This document shows positions 26,453 through 36,981 of a stretch of DNA of 64,000 bases, in pieces. The stretch lies in contig NZ_LJYG01000099.1 of the NCBI RefSeq assembly GCF_001440035.1, forward strand, positions 8,848-72,847, in the 5' to 3' direction. Below the pieces are notes generated by a model. It saw nothing but the letters and a program-made list of their open reading frames with translations, was not told the origin of the DNA and did no database searches. Positions within the stretch are counted from its first letter, which is position 1. Each line of letters begins with the position of its first letter. Origin of the DNA: Bradyrhizobium manausense. Lineage in GTDB: Bacteria; Pseudomonadota; Alphaproteobacteria; Rhizobiales; Xanthobacteraceae. The position numbers and the translations under genes were made by a program.

Positions 26453-28705
26453 CTACGGCAGCGTTGCTTGTCGCTCCACCGCGAGCTGCCGTGCCGCCGC
26501 CAGCACCGCCAGCGCCTCGTCCAGCTTCTCGCGATCGAGCGGCTTGATCAAAAATCCGTTCATGCCCGCTTCGAAGCAGGCGTAGCGATCTTCCACCAGC
26601 GTGTTCGCGGTGAGTGCGAGGACCGGTGTGTGCTGGCTGCCGGTGGCAGCCTCATGGGCGCGGATGCGTTTGGTTGCCTCGATGCCGTCGAGCTGCGGCA
26701 TCTGGATGTCCATCAACACCAGGTCGTAGGGCGTGCCGGCAGAGCTGGCCGCAAGCCAGGATTCCAGCGCGGCTTCGCCATGGACCGCGATGACGACGCG
26801 GTGGCCGAGTTTTGTGAGCAGCGAGCGCATCAGCAGCGCGTTGATCTCGTTGTCCTCGGCGACGAGGATCGAGAGGCCGCCCGCAGGTGCCCTGACTGGC
26901 GCCGGCTCGGCGGGATCGGGTGCGAGATCGGGTGATGCGACCTCCGGCGTCAGCGCGAGGCGCGCGGCGAGCGAGGCTGCACGCAACGGCTTGACCAGGA
27001 AGCCGGTGAAATCAGCCGAGAATTTTTCATGACGCGAGCTCGGTGTCAGCAGCACGAGGCGCTGCGTCGCATGGGCGCGGGCGGCTTCGCCGACACGATC
27101 GGCAACAGCAGCGCCGAGCGCGCGGTCGACCAGCACCGCGTGCCAGGAGCGCTCCGGCAGCAGTGCTTCGGCCACCGCTGCATCTGCGACCAGGCAGGTC
27201 TGGCCGCCCCAGCGCTCCAGCCGCCGCGCGATCAGCGACGCTTCGATGCCATCGGCCACCAGCAGGATGGATTTGCCTGATAGGTCAGGGCTCGGAAACG
27301 CTGTTCGTCCGGCATCGCCTTGCGACAGCGCGAGCGGAATTGCGACCTCGAAGGTCGAGCCCTTGCCGGGCGCGCTCTCCAGCGTGATGCGGCCGCCCAT
27401 CCGCTTGACGATGCGTTCGCTGATGGCAAGGCCAAGCCCGGTGCCGCCATAGGTGCGGGCGACGCGGTCGTCGGCCTGCTCGAATTCGCGGAAGATGCGC
27501 GATTGCGCCTCGGGCGCGATGCCGATGCCGGTGTCGCGGACCAGGAAGCTGATCTCGTTCGGCCAGATGCCGGGCTCGACGATCAGTGCCACGCCGCCGC
27601 TGCTCGTGAACTTGATGGCGTTGCCGGCGAGGTTGAGCAGCACCTGGCGCAGCCGGGCGGCATCGCCGGTGACCTCGAGCGGCAGCCGCTCGTCGACGTA
27701 AGCCGCGATCTCGAGCTTCTTGGCCTGCGCGCGCGGCGCCAGCAGCTCGGTGACCTCTTCGATCAGCGTCGAGAGGGCGAAGGGGCGCTGCTCCAGATCA
27801 AGCTTGCCGGCTTCGATCTTGGAATAGTCGAGCAGCTCCTCGATCAGCGTCATCAGCGCTTCGCCTGAGGTTTTCACGGCGCGTGCGTAGGTCGTCTGCT
27901 CCGGCGTCAGCGTGGTGTCGAGCAGCAGGCCGCCCATGCCGATAATGCCGTTCAGGGGGGTGCGGATCTCGTGCGAGGCCATCGCGAGGAAGCGCGATTT
28001 GGCGCGGTTGGCGGCATCGGCCTGGTCGCGCGCATCGGACAGTGCGCGTTCGGTCTCGGTGCGATCGGTCACGTCGCGTCCGACGCTTTGCAGCTCGGCG
28101 GGCCGGCCGGCATCGTGCCGGACCAGGCCCTCGCGCCAGGCGATCCAGCGCGCGCCGAGCGGCGTCGATATCTTCTGGTCATGGATGCGCGTGCCGCTCG
28201 CTTCGCGCGCACTGTCGCCCTGTTCCAGCACGTCGAAATCGAACCGCGTGCCGACCAGGGCGCTGCGCGCCTGACCGGCCAGCGCGCAATAGGCGTCGTT
28301 GGCGAAGGTGATACGGCCCTGATGGTCGCGCAGCACGATCAGGTCGCCCTGCGATTCGAACAGGCTGCGGGCGCGCTCTTCGGCTTCCTTCAGCTCCCAA
28401 TTGCGGTCGATCAGCGCCTCGTTGTGGGCGGCGAGCTTGCGCATCCGCTTGGCGACGAAACGCAGCCGCATGCTCAGCGTGGCAAGGCCAAGGCAGGCCA
28501 GCGCGAACAGGAAGCTCGCACCGATCGCAAAGGCGTTGGGATCGTAGCCCGAATTTTCCGATCGGCTGCCGGTGACGAAGCCATAGGCGCCGCCGAACGT
28601 CGCCGAAAAGATCATGAAGGAGCGGATGGCGAAGGCGATCTTCGGGTGGCGGCGCCTGAAGCGGCGCATGCGCACCTTGATCCGGAACGTCCGATCCATC
28701 GTCAC
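26453..28705 (-). CDS. hybrid sensor histidine kinase with two receiver domains
   Basis: Membrane-anchored two-component kinase of 750 residues. Two membrane segments lie at about 24-45 and 58-79, then a short coiled coil, a PAS domain (about 112-215), a HisKA domain with the phospho-acceptor His245 in ASHEIRTPLNGIIG, and an HATPase_c domain (N box about 355-366, DTGIGIAP 391-398, GGTGLGLA 420-427). The first receiver (478-585) is degenerate: it keeps Asp527 and Lys572 but has only one acidic residue at the metal pocket. The second (612-735) is complete (AEDN, Asp666, Lys721). The frame opens at GTG 28705; ATG at 28699 is equally likely. The signal and partners are unknown. Confidence 0.92.
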   Translation of the reverse strand: MTMDRTFRIKVRMRRFRRRHPKIAFAIRSFMIFSATFGGAYGFVTGSRSENSGYDPNAFAIGASFLFALACLGLATLSMRLRFVAKRMRKLAAHNEALIDRNWELKEAEERARSLFESQGDLIVLRDHQGRITFANDAYCALAGQARSALVGTRFDFDVLEQGDSAREASGTRIHDQKISTPLGARWIAWREGLVRHDAGRPAELQSVGRDVTDRTETERALSDARDQADAANRAKSRFLAMASHEIRTPLNGIIGMGGLLLDTTLTPEQTTYARAVKTSGEALMTLIEELLDYSKIEAGKLDLEQRPFALSTLIEEVTELLAPRAQAKKLEIAAYVDERLPLEVTGDAARLRQVLLNLAGNAIKFTSSGGVALIVEPGIWPNEISFLVRDTGIGIAPEAQSRIFREFEQADDRVARTYGGTGLGLAISERIVKRMGGRITLESAPGKGSTFEVAIPLALSQGDAGRTAFPSPDLSGKSILLVADGIEASLIARRLERWGGQTCLVADAAVAEALLPERSWHAVLVDRALGAAVADRVGEAARAHATQRLVLLTPSSRHEKFSADFTGFLVKPLRAASLAARLALTPEVASPDLAPDPAEPAPVRAPAGGLSILVAEDNEINALLMRSLLTKLGHRVVIAVHGEAALESWLAASSAGTPYDLVLMDIQMPQLDGIEATKRIRAHEAATGSQHTPVLALTANTLVEDRYACFEAGMNGFLIKPLDREKLDEALAVLAAARQLAVERQATLP

Positions 28706-28816
28706 CGACCCCGACTCTTACCTGCCGCCGCCGCGTGCGACGATGTCCTGCCGACCTTGCGAACAGCTTGAGGCCTTGGGGCGGCCTCGAAACATGGTTG
28801 ACGAGGTCTTAATGCA

Positions 28817-29287
28817 TCAAAGCGAGGCGGCCTGGAGGGGCCGCGTGTGGTCGCCATGAGCACCGACGATCAGGGCTGCGGCCTCGCGCGGCGAGAACGT
28901 CTTCGAGCGGACAAAGATGCGATAATCGGCCGGGCCGTCGCTGGAAAGATAGATCACCGGGCCGCCATCGACAGGTTGCGCTGCGATGGTGATGAGGCGG
29001 TTCGCTGGATTGGCCTGGCAGGAATCGGGCTCGGAACCGAGACCATCATCCACGACCGCGAAGTCCGCGGCCTCGGCGTCGTCGGTGAGCTGGACCCGGA
29101 CCGTGGCGCGCGACGGGTCGTCGGTGAAGGCGACATGGACGCGGGCGGTCCAGAACAGGGATGTGAGCTCGACCGAGGTGTCGCCGACGGCGATGCAGGG
29201 CTGCAAGACCGGTCCGATCTCGCCACGGGCGACCACTGCCGCCGCCAACAGGGGAACCACCGAGGCCAGGATCTTGAAACGCAACAT
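28817..29287 (-). CDS. hypothetical exported protein
   Basis: A 156-residue protein starting MLRFKILASVVPLLAAAVVA, a likely Sec signal peptide cleaved near residue 20-22. The mature part is beta-rich and acidic, with two Cys residues (about 31 and 93) that could form a disulphide. I do not recognise a domain. It is upstream of, and co-directional with, no close partner: the kinase gene lies 111 bases downstream and the ComM-like gene 97 bases upstream. It appears to be a small lineage-specific periplasmic protein. Confidence 0.6.
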   Translation of the reverse strand: MLRFKILASVVPLLAAAVVARGEIGPVLQPCIAVGDTSVELTSLFWTARVHVAFTDDPSRATVRVQLTDDAEAADFAVVDDGLGSEPDSCQANPANRLITIAAQPVDGGPVIYLSSDGPADYRIFVRSKTFSPREAAALIVGAHGDHTRPLQAASL

Positions 29288-29384
29288 GACGCTCTACTCG
29301 CCGGGCCCGTACCGGAACTTGTGGGCCCTATGGTTTGCAGAGCGTAAAGGAAACTCGTTACCACCGGGTTGACGCGCGGGAAGA

Positions 29385-30923
<1,539 letters not shown>

Positions 30924-31150
30924 GCTGCCCCCTTGCACAATCAAGGGTAGCAGACAGCGATCGCCCTGACAAGAACAATACAGGAACGTGGGCGAGGGCC
31001 GCCGGTCCCCTAACTTCAGGTAAACGGGATCAGGACATTAAGCTTCGACTACGCCTCGAATGCGAGTGGCTGCGCTCAGCACATCCCAACACATGTCCGC
31101 TACTCCTGAGGCTGCGGGATGGGCCGTGATCTAACGGGTGAAGAATTCAA

Positions 31151-31396
31151 ATGCTTGCAAATCGCCGCAGAAGCGAACGTCGGGTGTGCAGCCGGCTGGC
31201 CAAGATTCATTTTGGCGCGGGCTCGCTGCCGCGGGACTGCACGATCACCGATATCTCGGACGGGGGCGTGAAAGTGGTGGCGGAATTTCTGGAAGTGCCG
31301 CCGCAATTCACGATCATCTTCGCGCCGGATTACTCCCGCCAATGCCGCCTGCGCTGGCGCATCGGCTGCGAGTTCGGTGCGGAATTTACCGACTAG
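31151..31396 (+). CDS. PilZ domain protein
   Basis: An 81-residue protein that is essentially one PilZ domain. The c-di-GMP-binding pattern is present: the Arg-rich start RRRSERRVCSR (RxxxR motif) and ITDISDGGVKV (D/NxSxxG motif). PilZ proteins usually read c-di-GMP to control motility or envelope functions. It lies just upstream of tadD on the same strand, near the Tad pilus genes, which suggests but does not prove a link to surface attachment. Confidence 0.8.
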   Translation: MLANRRRSERRVCSRLAKIHFGAGSLPRDCTITDISDGGVKVVAEFLEVPPQFTIIFAPDYSRQCRLRWRIGCEFGAEFTD

Positions 31397-31479
31397 GTCA
31401 CATAAGGACGCGTCCTTAACGAGACTTTAGCGTTAATCGGTGAAGCATCTCTGATCAGTCCGCCGGCGGTGATCAGAGT

Positions 31480-32256
31480 ATGTTCAAGCGTTCGTCCCTT
31501 GCCCCCTCCCCGGCGAGATTCCTGCTTCCCGCACTCGCGGTGCTGGCCCTCGGCGGCTGCCAGACCACCGGCCTGGACGACGTGACCGGTGCGCTCGGCG
31601 GCCGGCCCGAACCTGTCGCAGCGGCCGACGGCAAGCCGGAGATGGCCGCCTTGCGCGAGCGCTATCGCGCCAAGCCTGATAATCCCAACATCGTCCTCGA
31701 ATATGGCAAGGCGCTGCGCGACAGCGGCCAGCATGCCCAGGCCGTCGCCGTGTTCGAGCAGGCGGTGCTCACCCATCCCAGCAACAAGGCGCTGCTCGCC
31801 GGCTATGGCCGTGCGCTCGCCGACAATGGAAATTTCCAGCAGGCTTTTGACGTGCTGGGCCGCGCGCATTCGCCCGAGGATCCTGACTGGCGCATCCTGT
31901 CGGCACAGGGTGCGGCGCTCGACCAGCTCGGCCGCAACGAGGAAGCGCAGCAATATTACGCCGCGGCACTGAAGATCATGCCGGAGGAGCCGACCGTGCT
32001 GTCCAACCTCGGCCTGTCCTACATGCTGCAAAACAATCTGCCGAAGGCCGAACAGGTGCTCGGCCGCGCCTATCAGCGCAATCAGAACAATGCGCGGATC
32101 CGTACCAACCTCGCGCTGGTGCTGGGATTGCAGGGTCGCGAGACCGAGGCCGAAATTCTCGTGAAGGCCGATCTGCCGCCGGACCAGGCCGCGGCCAAGA
32201 TCACGGCGCTGCGGCAGCTGCTGGCGAAGAAGCAGCAGCAGCGAGCGGAGAAATAA
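31480..32256 (+). CDS. tadD: Flp pilus assembly protein TadD (TPR lipoprotein)
   Basis: A 258-residue outer-membrane pilotin-like lipoprotein for Tad pili. The signal sequence ends in the lipobox ALGGC (Cys27). Tetratricopeptide repeats follow, for example GKALRDSGQHAQAVAVFEQA, LDQLGRNEEAQQYYAAALKI and LSYMLQNNLPKAEQVLGRAY. It is convergent with cpaE, 21 bases away. In most Tad loci tadD follows tadC on the strand of cpaB-F; here it is alone and inverted. Confidence 0.9.
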   Translation: MFKRSSLAPSPARFLLPALAVLALGGCQTTGLDDVTGALGGRPEPVAAADGKPEMAALRERYRAKPDNPNIVLEYGKALRDSGQHAQAVAVFEQAVLTHPSNKALLAGYGRALADNGNFQQAFDVLGRAHSPEDPDWRILSAQGAALDQLGRNEEAQQYYAAALKIMPEEPTVLSNLGLSYMLQNNLPKAEQVLGRAYQRNQNNARIRTNLALVLGLQGRETEAEILVKADLPPDQAAAKITALRQLLAKKQQQRAEK

Positions 32257-32277
32257 TCCGCCGCCATTGCTTGGTGC

Positions 32278-33570
32278 CTACGACGCCTTGCGATGCGGCG
32301 CGGATCCGCGCCCGGTTTTGCCCTTCAGCTTCTTCAGCAGCGGTCCGAGCAACGAGCGCTTCGGTTTCTTCACCTCGCCGCGACCGGCGAGCCGGTTGGC
32401 CATGATCTGGAACAGCTCGGTGGTGCGGTGGCTCTTGGAGACCTCCGCGATCATCTGGCCGTTATTGGCCGCGGTCGAGAACAGTTTCGAGTCGAACGGG
32501 ATCACCGCAAGCGGCTGGCTTTCCATGGTCTTGGCGAACGCCTTGACCTCGATCTCGGCCCGCTTGTGCATGCCGACCTGGTTGATGCAGTAGAGCGGCG
32601 GCCGGTCGTTCGGCCGTGCCGTTTTCAGCACCGTCAGCATGTTCTTGGTGTTGCGCAAATTGGCGAGATCGGGCTCGGCCACGATGACGATGTCGTCGGC
32701 GTTGACGAGGGCGCGCTTGGTCCAGGCCGACCATTGATGCGGCACGTCGAGCACGATGCAGGGCGTGGTCATGCGCAGCGTGTCGAAGATCGCATCGAAC
32801 GCTTCCGCGCCGAAATCATAGACGCGATCGAGCGTGGCGGGCGCCGCCAGCAGGCTGAGGTGGTCGGTGCATTTGGCGAGCAGGCGCTCCATCAGCGCCG
32901 TGTCGGGTCTGTCAGGCGACAGCACCGCATTGGCGATGCCCTGCGCCGGATCCTGGTTGTAGTCGAGCCCGGCCGTGCCGAAGGCGAGGTCAAGGTCGAT
33001 CACGACCGAATCGAGCGCGAGGTCGCGCGCGATGGTCCAGGCCACGTTGTGTGCGACCGTGGACGCGCCGACGCCGCCCTTGGCGCCAACCACCGCGATG
33101 ATGCGGCCGGTGATGATGGCTTCCGAGGCCGAGAACAGGCTGCAGATCGAGCGCACCACGTCGATGGTTTCGACCGGCCCGACCACGTAGTCGTTGACGC
33201 CGCGCCGCACCAGCTCGCGATACGGCGCGGTATCGCCGGGATTGCCGATCACGACCACGCGCGTGCCGGGATCGCAGACGCCGGCGAGGTCGTCGAGACC
33301 TTCGAGGATGTCGCGTGTGCCGTCGGATTCGATCACGATGACGTTCGGCGTCGGCATCGTGTCATAGACTTCGATGGCCGCGGCAAGTCCGCCGCTCTTG
33401 GCGGTGAGATGCGCTTTGGCGAGACGGCGATCCTGGCCGGCCGCGGTCACCGCGGCGAGCGTCTGCTCGGTCTCGCAAAAGGCCTGCACCGAGATGCGGG
33501 GAACCGGCGCAATGTGGTCCTCGGGGTGGTGCGGATCGTCCGCCTCTTCGTCGTCGTGGATCTCAGTCAT
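32278..33570 (-). CDS. cpaE: Tad pilus assembly ATPase CpaE (TadZ)
   Basis: Localises the Tad pilus machine to its site. The 430-residue protein has an N-terminal receiver-like domain (about 25-155) without an obvious complete phosphorylation pocket. A ParA/MinD-type ATPase follows, with the deviant Walker A VVGAKGGVGASTVAHNVAW near residue 165 and Walker A' DLDLAFGTAGLD. The C-terminus is basic. Its start overlaps the cpaD stop (ATGA), so the two are co-translated. It is the last gene of the minus-strand cpaB-C-D-E series. Confidence 0.92.
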   Translation of the reverse strand: MTEIHDDEEADDPHHPEDHIAPVPRISVQAFCETEQTLAAVTAAGQDRRLAKAHLTAKSGGLAAAIEVYDTMPTPNVIVIESDGTRDILEGLDDLAGVCDPGTRVVVIGNPGDTAPYRELVRRGVNDYVVGPVETIDVVRSICSLFSASEAIITGRIIAVVGAKGGVGASTVAHNVAWTIARDLALDSVVIDLDLAFGTAGLDYNQDPAQGIANAVLSPDRPDTALMERLLAKCTDHLSLLAAPATLDRVYDFGAEAFDAIFDTLRMTTPCIVLDVPHQWSAWTKRALVNADDIVIVAEPDLANLRNTKNMLTVLKTARPNDRPPLYCINQVGMHKRAEIEVKAFAKTMESQPLAVIPFDSKLFSTAANNGQMIAEVSKSHRTTELFQIMANRLAGRGEVKKPKRSLLGPLLKKLKGKTGRGSAPHRKAS

Positions 33571-34301
33571 TTGCCTGTGTCGCTGAGTTTGGCCTTGTCA
33601 GCCTCGGGATAGGTGGTCGCGGTCGGGTTGCCCTTGCGGTAGCGGTCGAAAGCGATGTCACGCCGCGCCGTATAGACCGGCGTCTCCGCGCGCGGCTGCT
33701 CGAGATCGGCGGGGTTGTCGATCATGGCCGCAAGGTTGCGCTGGCTGGCGCAGCCGAAATTGAAATAGGGCCGGTTCTCGTTGTAGCCGGGATCGAGAAT
33801 CGACGGACCCACGTCCTCGGGCCACAGCCCGCAAGGGCCGGCGACCGCAGTGATCTTGGAATAGCTGAGGCGGATGGTCGGCAGCAGGCCGGGATCTTCA
33901 GGGCGATAGGAATGCTGCACGATGGCGCGCGACGGCACGCCGCCGCTGCCCAGGACAGTGCGGATCTCGTGATAGGTCGCAGCAGCTGCGCGGGAATTTG
34001 CGGTGTCGATCGGCACGTCGACGACGACCGAGCCGCTGCCCTCGCGGACCCAGTCCTGGGCGATGCCCATCACGTCGGCGTGCTGCTCGGCCGACAGACC
34101 GCCGCGCGCCTTGCCGACGAAGATCACGATCGAGCGCTTGCCTTCCTGCACCGCGATCGGATGACGCATGCGGTAGTCGGTCGGCACCGTCTGCGTGGTG
34201 ACGACCTCGCCCGTGGTGTTGCAGGCCCCGAGCATGACGGACAGCCCCGTCAGCGCGAGCGCGATGCGCAAATTGCGACGTCGATCCGATGTCTTCGTCA
34301 T
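33567..34301 (-). CDS. cpaD: Tad pilus assembly lipoprotein CpaD
   Basis: A 244-residue lipoprotein of the Tad secretion pore. The signal peptide ends with the lipobox VMLGAC (Cys27), and the CpaD domain follows (IVIFVGKARGGLSAEQ, SYRPEDPGLLPTIRLSY, CASQRNLAAMIDNPADL). I chose ATG at 34301, with GAGGGGA upstream; the frame is open to 34343. It follows cpaC by about 50 bases and overlaps cpaE. Confidence 0.92.
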   Translation of the reverse strand: MTKTSDRRRNLRIALALTGLSVMLGACNTTGEVVTTQTVPTDYRMRHPIAVQEGKRSIVIFVGKARGGLSAEQHADVMGIAQDWVREGSGSVVVDVPIDTANSRAAAATYHEIRTVLGSGGVPSRAIVQHSYRPEDPGLLPTIRLSYSKITAVAGPCGLWPEDVGPSILDPGYNENRPYFNFGCASQRNLAAMIDNPADLEQPRAETPVYTARRDIAFDRYRKGNPTATTYPEADKAKLSDTGK

Positions 34302-34353
34302 CGCCTGGTCCCCTCTTGCCCCGTGTCTCGCCCCGGTCCCCAAACCGCCCGTG

Positions 34354-35874
34354 TCAGTCGATGATGAAGCCGAAATCGCCCCTGTCGCCGTCGATCGGGT
34401 CGACGCGGCGCGCGATGCCGTAAAGCCGGTTCATGCGCCCGAGCAGCGCCGATTGCGCATCCGAGGAGGGTGCGAAGCCGTCATCGGGCCGCGACAATTC
34501 CTTCTGGGCGACCGCGCGCACCACATAGGGCGTCACGATCACCATCAGCTCGGTCTCGTTGTTGACGTAGTCCTGGCTGCGGAACAGCGCGCCGAGGATC
34601 GGGATCTGGTCGACGCCGGGCAGGCCGTTGACGGCCTGCTTGGTCTGCTGCTGGATCAGGCCGGCCATCGCCATCGAGCCGCCCGACGGGATTTCCAGCG
34701 TGGTCTCGGCGCGGCGGGTCTGGACCGAGGGGATGGTGATCGAGTTGTTGGTGCTGCCGGACACCGCCTGGGTCAAGGTGATCGCATTCGTGTTCGACAA
34801 CTCCGAGACCTCGGTCATCACGCGCAGGCTGATGCGGCCCTCGCTCAGCACGACCGGGGTGAAGTTCAGCGAGATGCCGAACTTCTTGTAGGTGACCTGG
34901 GTGGTACAGACATGGGTGACCGGATCGCAGGCATAGCCGCCGGGGATCGGGAATTCACCGCCGGCAATGAAGGTCGCCGATTCACCCGAGATCGCGGTCA
35001 GGCTCGGCTCCGCCAGCGTGCGCATCACGCCTGCGGTTTCCATCGCGCGCATGGTGGCGTTCACGGTGGCAACGCCCTTGGCGAGGCCGGTGACGCCGAG
35101 CCCGTTGCTGCTGACCAGCGGACCGCCGGAGACCGAGAACGGGTTCGAATTGTTGAAGTTCACGACCGCGGTGCCGGCATTGAGGCTGGCGCTGAGGTCG
35201 ACACCCAATTGCTTGACAATGTCGCGGCGGACTTCGCCCACCACGACTTTCAGCATCACCTGGTCGCGGCCACGCACGACGATGTTGTTGACGACCTTGT
35301 CGGCGCCGCCGACGAGCTTTGCGGCGACGTCGCCGGCCTGCTGGGCCTCGACCGGGCTCGCCACCGAGCCGGTCAGCATCACGCTGTCGCCGACGCCCTC
35401 GATCTGCACGCCGGGCAGGGAAGCGCGCAGCGCCGTGCGCATGCCATTGAGATCGCGCTTCACCGCGATGTCGTAGGAGGCGACCTGCTGGCCGTCCGCG
35501 GTGAAGAACACCACGTTGGTCTGACCGACCTGGGCGCCGATGATATAGGCTCGTTGCGACGAGCGGATCACCGCATTGGCGATCTTCGGGTCGGCCACCA
35601 GCACGTCCTTCACCTCGCGCGGCAGGTCGATGACGACCGACTTGCCGACGCCAAGCGACAGCGAGCGCGTCCTTGCCGACGCAATGGTTGCAACCGGCGC
35701 CACGCCGAGGTCCGGCGCCTGCATCGGCACCTGGTCTCCGACCGGCGCATCCGCAGCGCGGACGAGATCCGGGGCTGCGACCAGCCCCAGCAGCATGACA
35801 GCCCCTGCCCAGAACGAGCTTGCGCGCTTCCCCCGAATGCGCACGCCCGTCCGATCATCCCCGTAGTTCATCAT
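34354..35874 (-). CDS. cpaC: Tad pilus secretin CpaC (RcpA)
   Basis: Outer-membrane secretin through which the Flp pilus passes. It has 506 residues: an N-terminal signal region (SFWAGAVMLLGLVAAPDLVR), an N-domain with VGKSVVIDLPREVKDVLVAD, a BON/N1-like domain (about 120-190), and the C-terminal secretin domain (about 240-430) with VEAQQ and ANTNA-type family motifs and GSMAMAGLIQQQTKQ. The start ATG has GGAGAC upstream. It follows cpaB by seven bases. Confidence 0.95.
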   Translation of the reverse strand: MMNYGDDRTGVRIRGKRASSFWAGAVMLLGLVAAPDLVRAADAPVGDQVPMQAPDLGVAPVATIASARTRSLSLGVGKSVVIDLPREVKDVLVADPKIANAVIRSSQRAYIIGAQVGQTNVVFFTADGQQVASYDIAVKRDLNGMRTALRASLPGVQIEGVGDSVMLTGSVASPVEAQQAGDVAAKLVGGADKVVNNIVVRGRDQVMLKVVVGEVRRDIVKQLGVDLSASLNAGTAVVNFNNSNPFSVSGGPLVSSNGLGVTGLAKGVATVNATMRAMETAGVMRTLAEPSLTAISGESATFIAGGEFPIPGGYACDPVTHVCTTQVTYKKFGISLNFTPVVLSEGRISLRVMTEVSELSNTNAITLTQAVSGSTNNSITIPSVQTRRAETTLEIPSGGSMAMAGLIQQQTKQAVNGLPGVDQIPILGALFRSQDYVNNETELMVIVTPYVVRAVAQKELSRPDDGFAPSSDAQSALLGRMNRLYGIARRVDPIDGDRGDFGFIID

Positions 35875-35881
35875 GTCTCCA

Positions 35882-36700
35882 TCACTTCTGTGACGTCAGC
35901 TGCCGCGCCTGTACGCCGTAGCGGATCACGTTCACGCCGGTCTGGCGCTGCTTGAGTGCCTGTTCTTCCGGTCCACCGTCGGAGGCGTTGGCATCGGCGA
36001 TGCTGCGCAATGCGAGCGTCAGCGTGCCGCCCTGGCGCGAGGCCGAGAGCGTCGCGACCTGGTCGGGCCGGAGCTCGAGCGTGACGGTCTTGCCGAGCAC
36101 GGCGTTCTGGCCGTCCTTTTCCTTCGGCGCCTGATCAATCGCGAGCACGCGGATGTTGGTCAGGATGACTTCCGACAGGACGAGGTCATTGCCGCCGGTC
36201 TGGCCGTTGGGGCCGTCGGGATTCTTCAGGCGGCGCGTCAGGACGATGTCGACGCGGTCGTTCGGCAGGATAAAGCCGCCAGCGCCGGTCTCTGCTGAAA
36301 TCTCGGTCGATACGGCCCGCATGCCGGAGGGCAGGATCGCGGCCATGAAGCCGGAGCCGTCGGCCTTGACGAGCTTCTGCTCGCGGATCGGCTCGCCCTG
36401 CATCAAGGGCACGCGCGCGATCGAGCCGGCGATCTGCGTCTGGGCGTCGGGCCTGCTGTCGCGGCGGATGAAGGCGCTGCTGGCGGTCGCTTGCGGCCAG
36501 GTCTGCCATTGCAGATCCTCGGCCTTGACGGCCTGGCCGAGCTGGATGTCGGATTTGGCGACGAGCACGTCGACCGTCGGCAGCTTCTCGACAACAGGGA
36601 CAACAGCTGCGGGCTTGTTGTCGTAACCGCTGGCCAGATACGCAGCGACGCCGCCGGCGCCGAGCGCAATGACGAGAACGACAATGCGTGCGGTGTTCAT
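35882..36700 (-). CDS. cpaB: Tad pilus assembly protein CpaB (RcpC)
   Basis: Periplasmic partner of the CpaC secretin, 272 residues. An N-terminal membrane anchor (IVVLVIALGAGGVAAYLASG) is followed by the SAF/RcpC domain beginning VDVLVAKSDIQLGQAVKAED. It is the first gene of this minus-strand series. The genes normally upstream of it in Tad loci (pilin and prepilin peptidase cpaA) are missing; instead a 280-base gap and the accessory island follow. Confidence 0.93.
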   Translation of the reverse strand: MNTARIVVLVIALGAGGVAAYLASGYDNKPAAVVPVVEKLPTVDVLVAKSDIQLGQAVKAEDLQWQTWPQATASSAFIRRDSRPDAQTQIAGSIARVPLMQGEPIREQKLVKADGSGFMAAILPSGMRAVSTEISAETGAGGFILPNDRVDIVLTRRLKNPDGPNGQTGGNDLVLSEVILTNIRVLAIDQAPKEKDGQNAVLGKTVTLELRPDQVATLSASRQGGTLTLALRSIADANASDGGPEEQALKQRQTGVNVIRYGVQARQLTSQK

Positions 36701-36981
36701 ACGCTTCTACTCTTACGCGGAGGCACTCGGACCGCACCTGGCGGGCTCCCCCGGCATCGATGAGTAGGGAGTAAAAGTATAAGGGGTGTTGCGAGGCCGA
36801 GTGTGACGGCCAGTGACATCGCGGGTTTTGGGCAGATGGTGAATGCCAAGTTATCCCGGTGGCGCGATGGCCCGTAGAAACACGCGGGTGTGCTGCCGCG
36901 TTCGGATGAGAACGCGGGGCGTCATGGTGAATGGGTGGTTAGTGAGGGGGCGGGGCGACGTCGTTGTGGCGCTAAGCTAAA
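36701..36981. other. gap between cpaB and the accessory island
   Basis: I see no gene, repeat family or RNA here. The cpaB promoter should lie in the first 100 bases. It still has the high GC of the neighbouring core genes, so the composition change falls close to 36,980. No insertion-sequence end, tRNA or attachment-like direct repeat was recognised. Confidence 0.4.
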
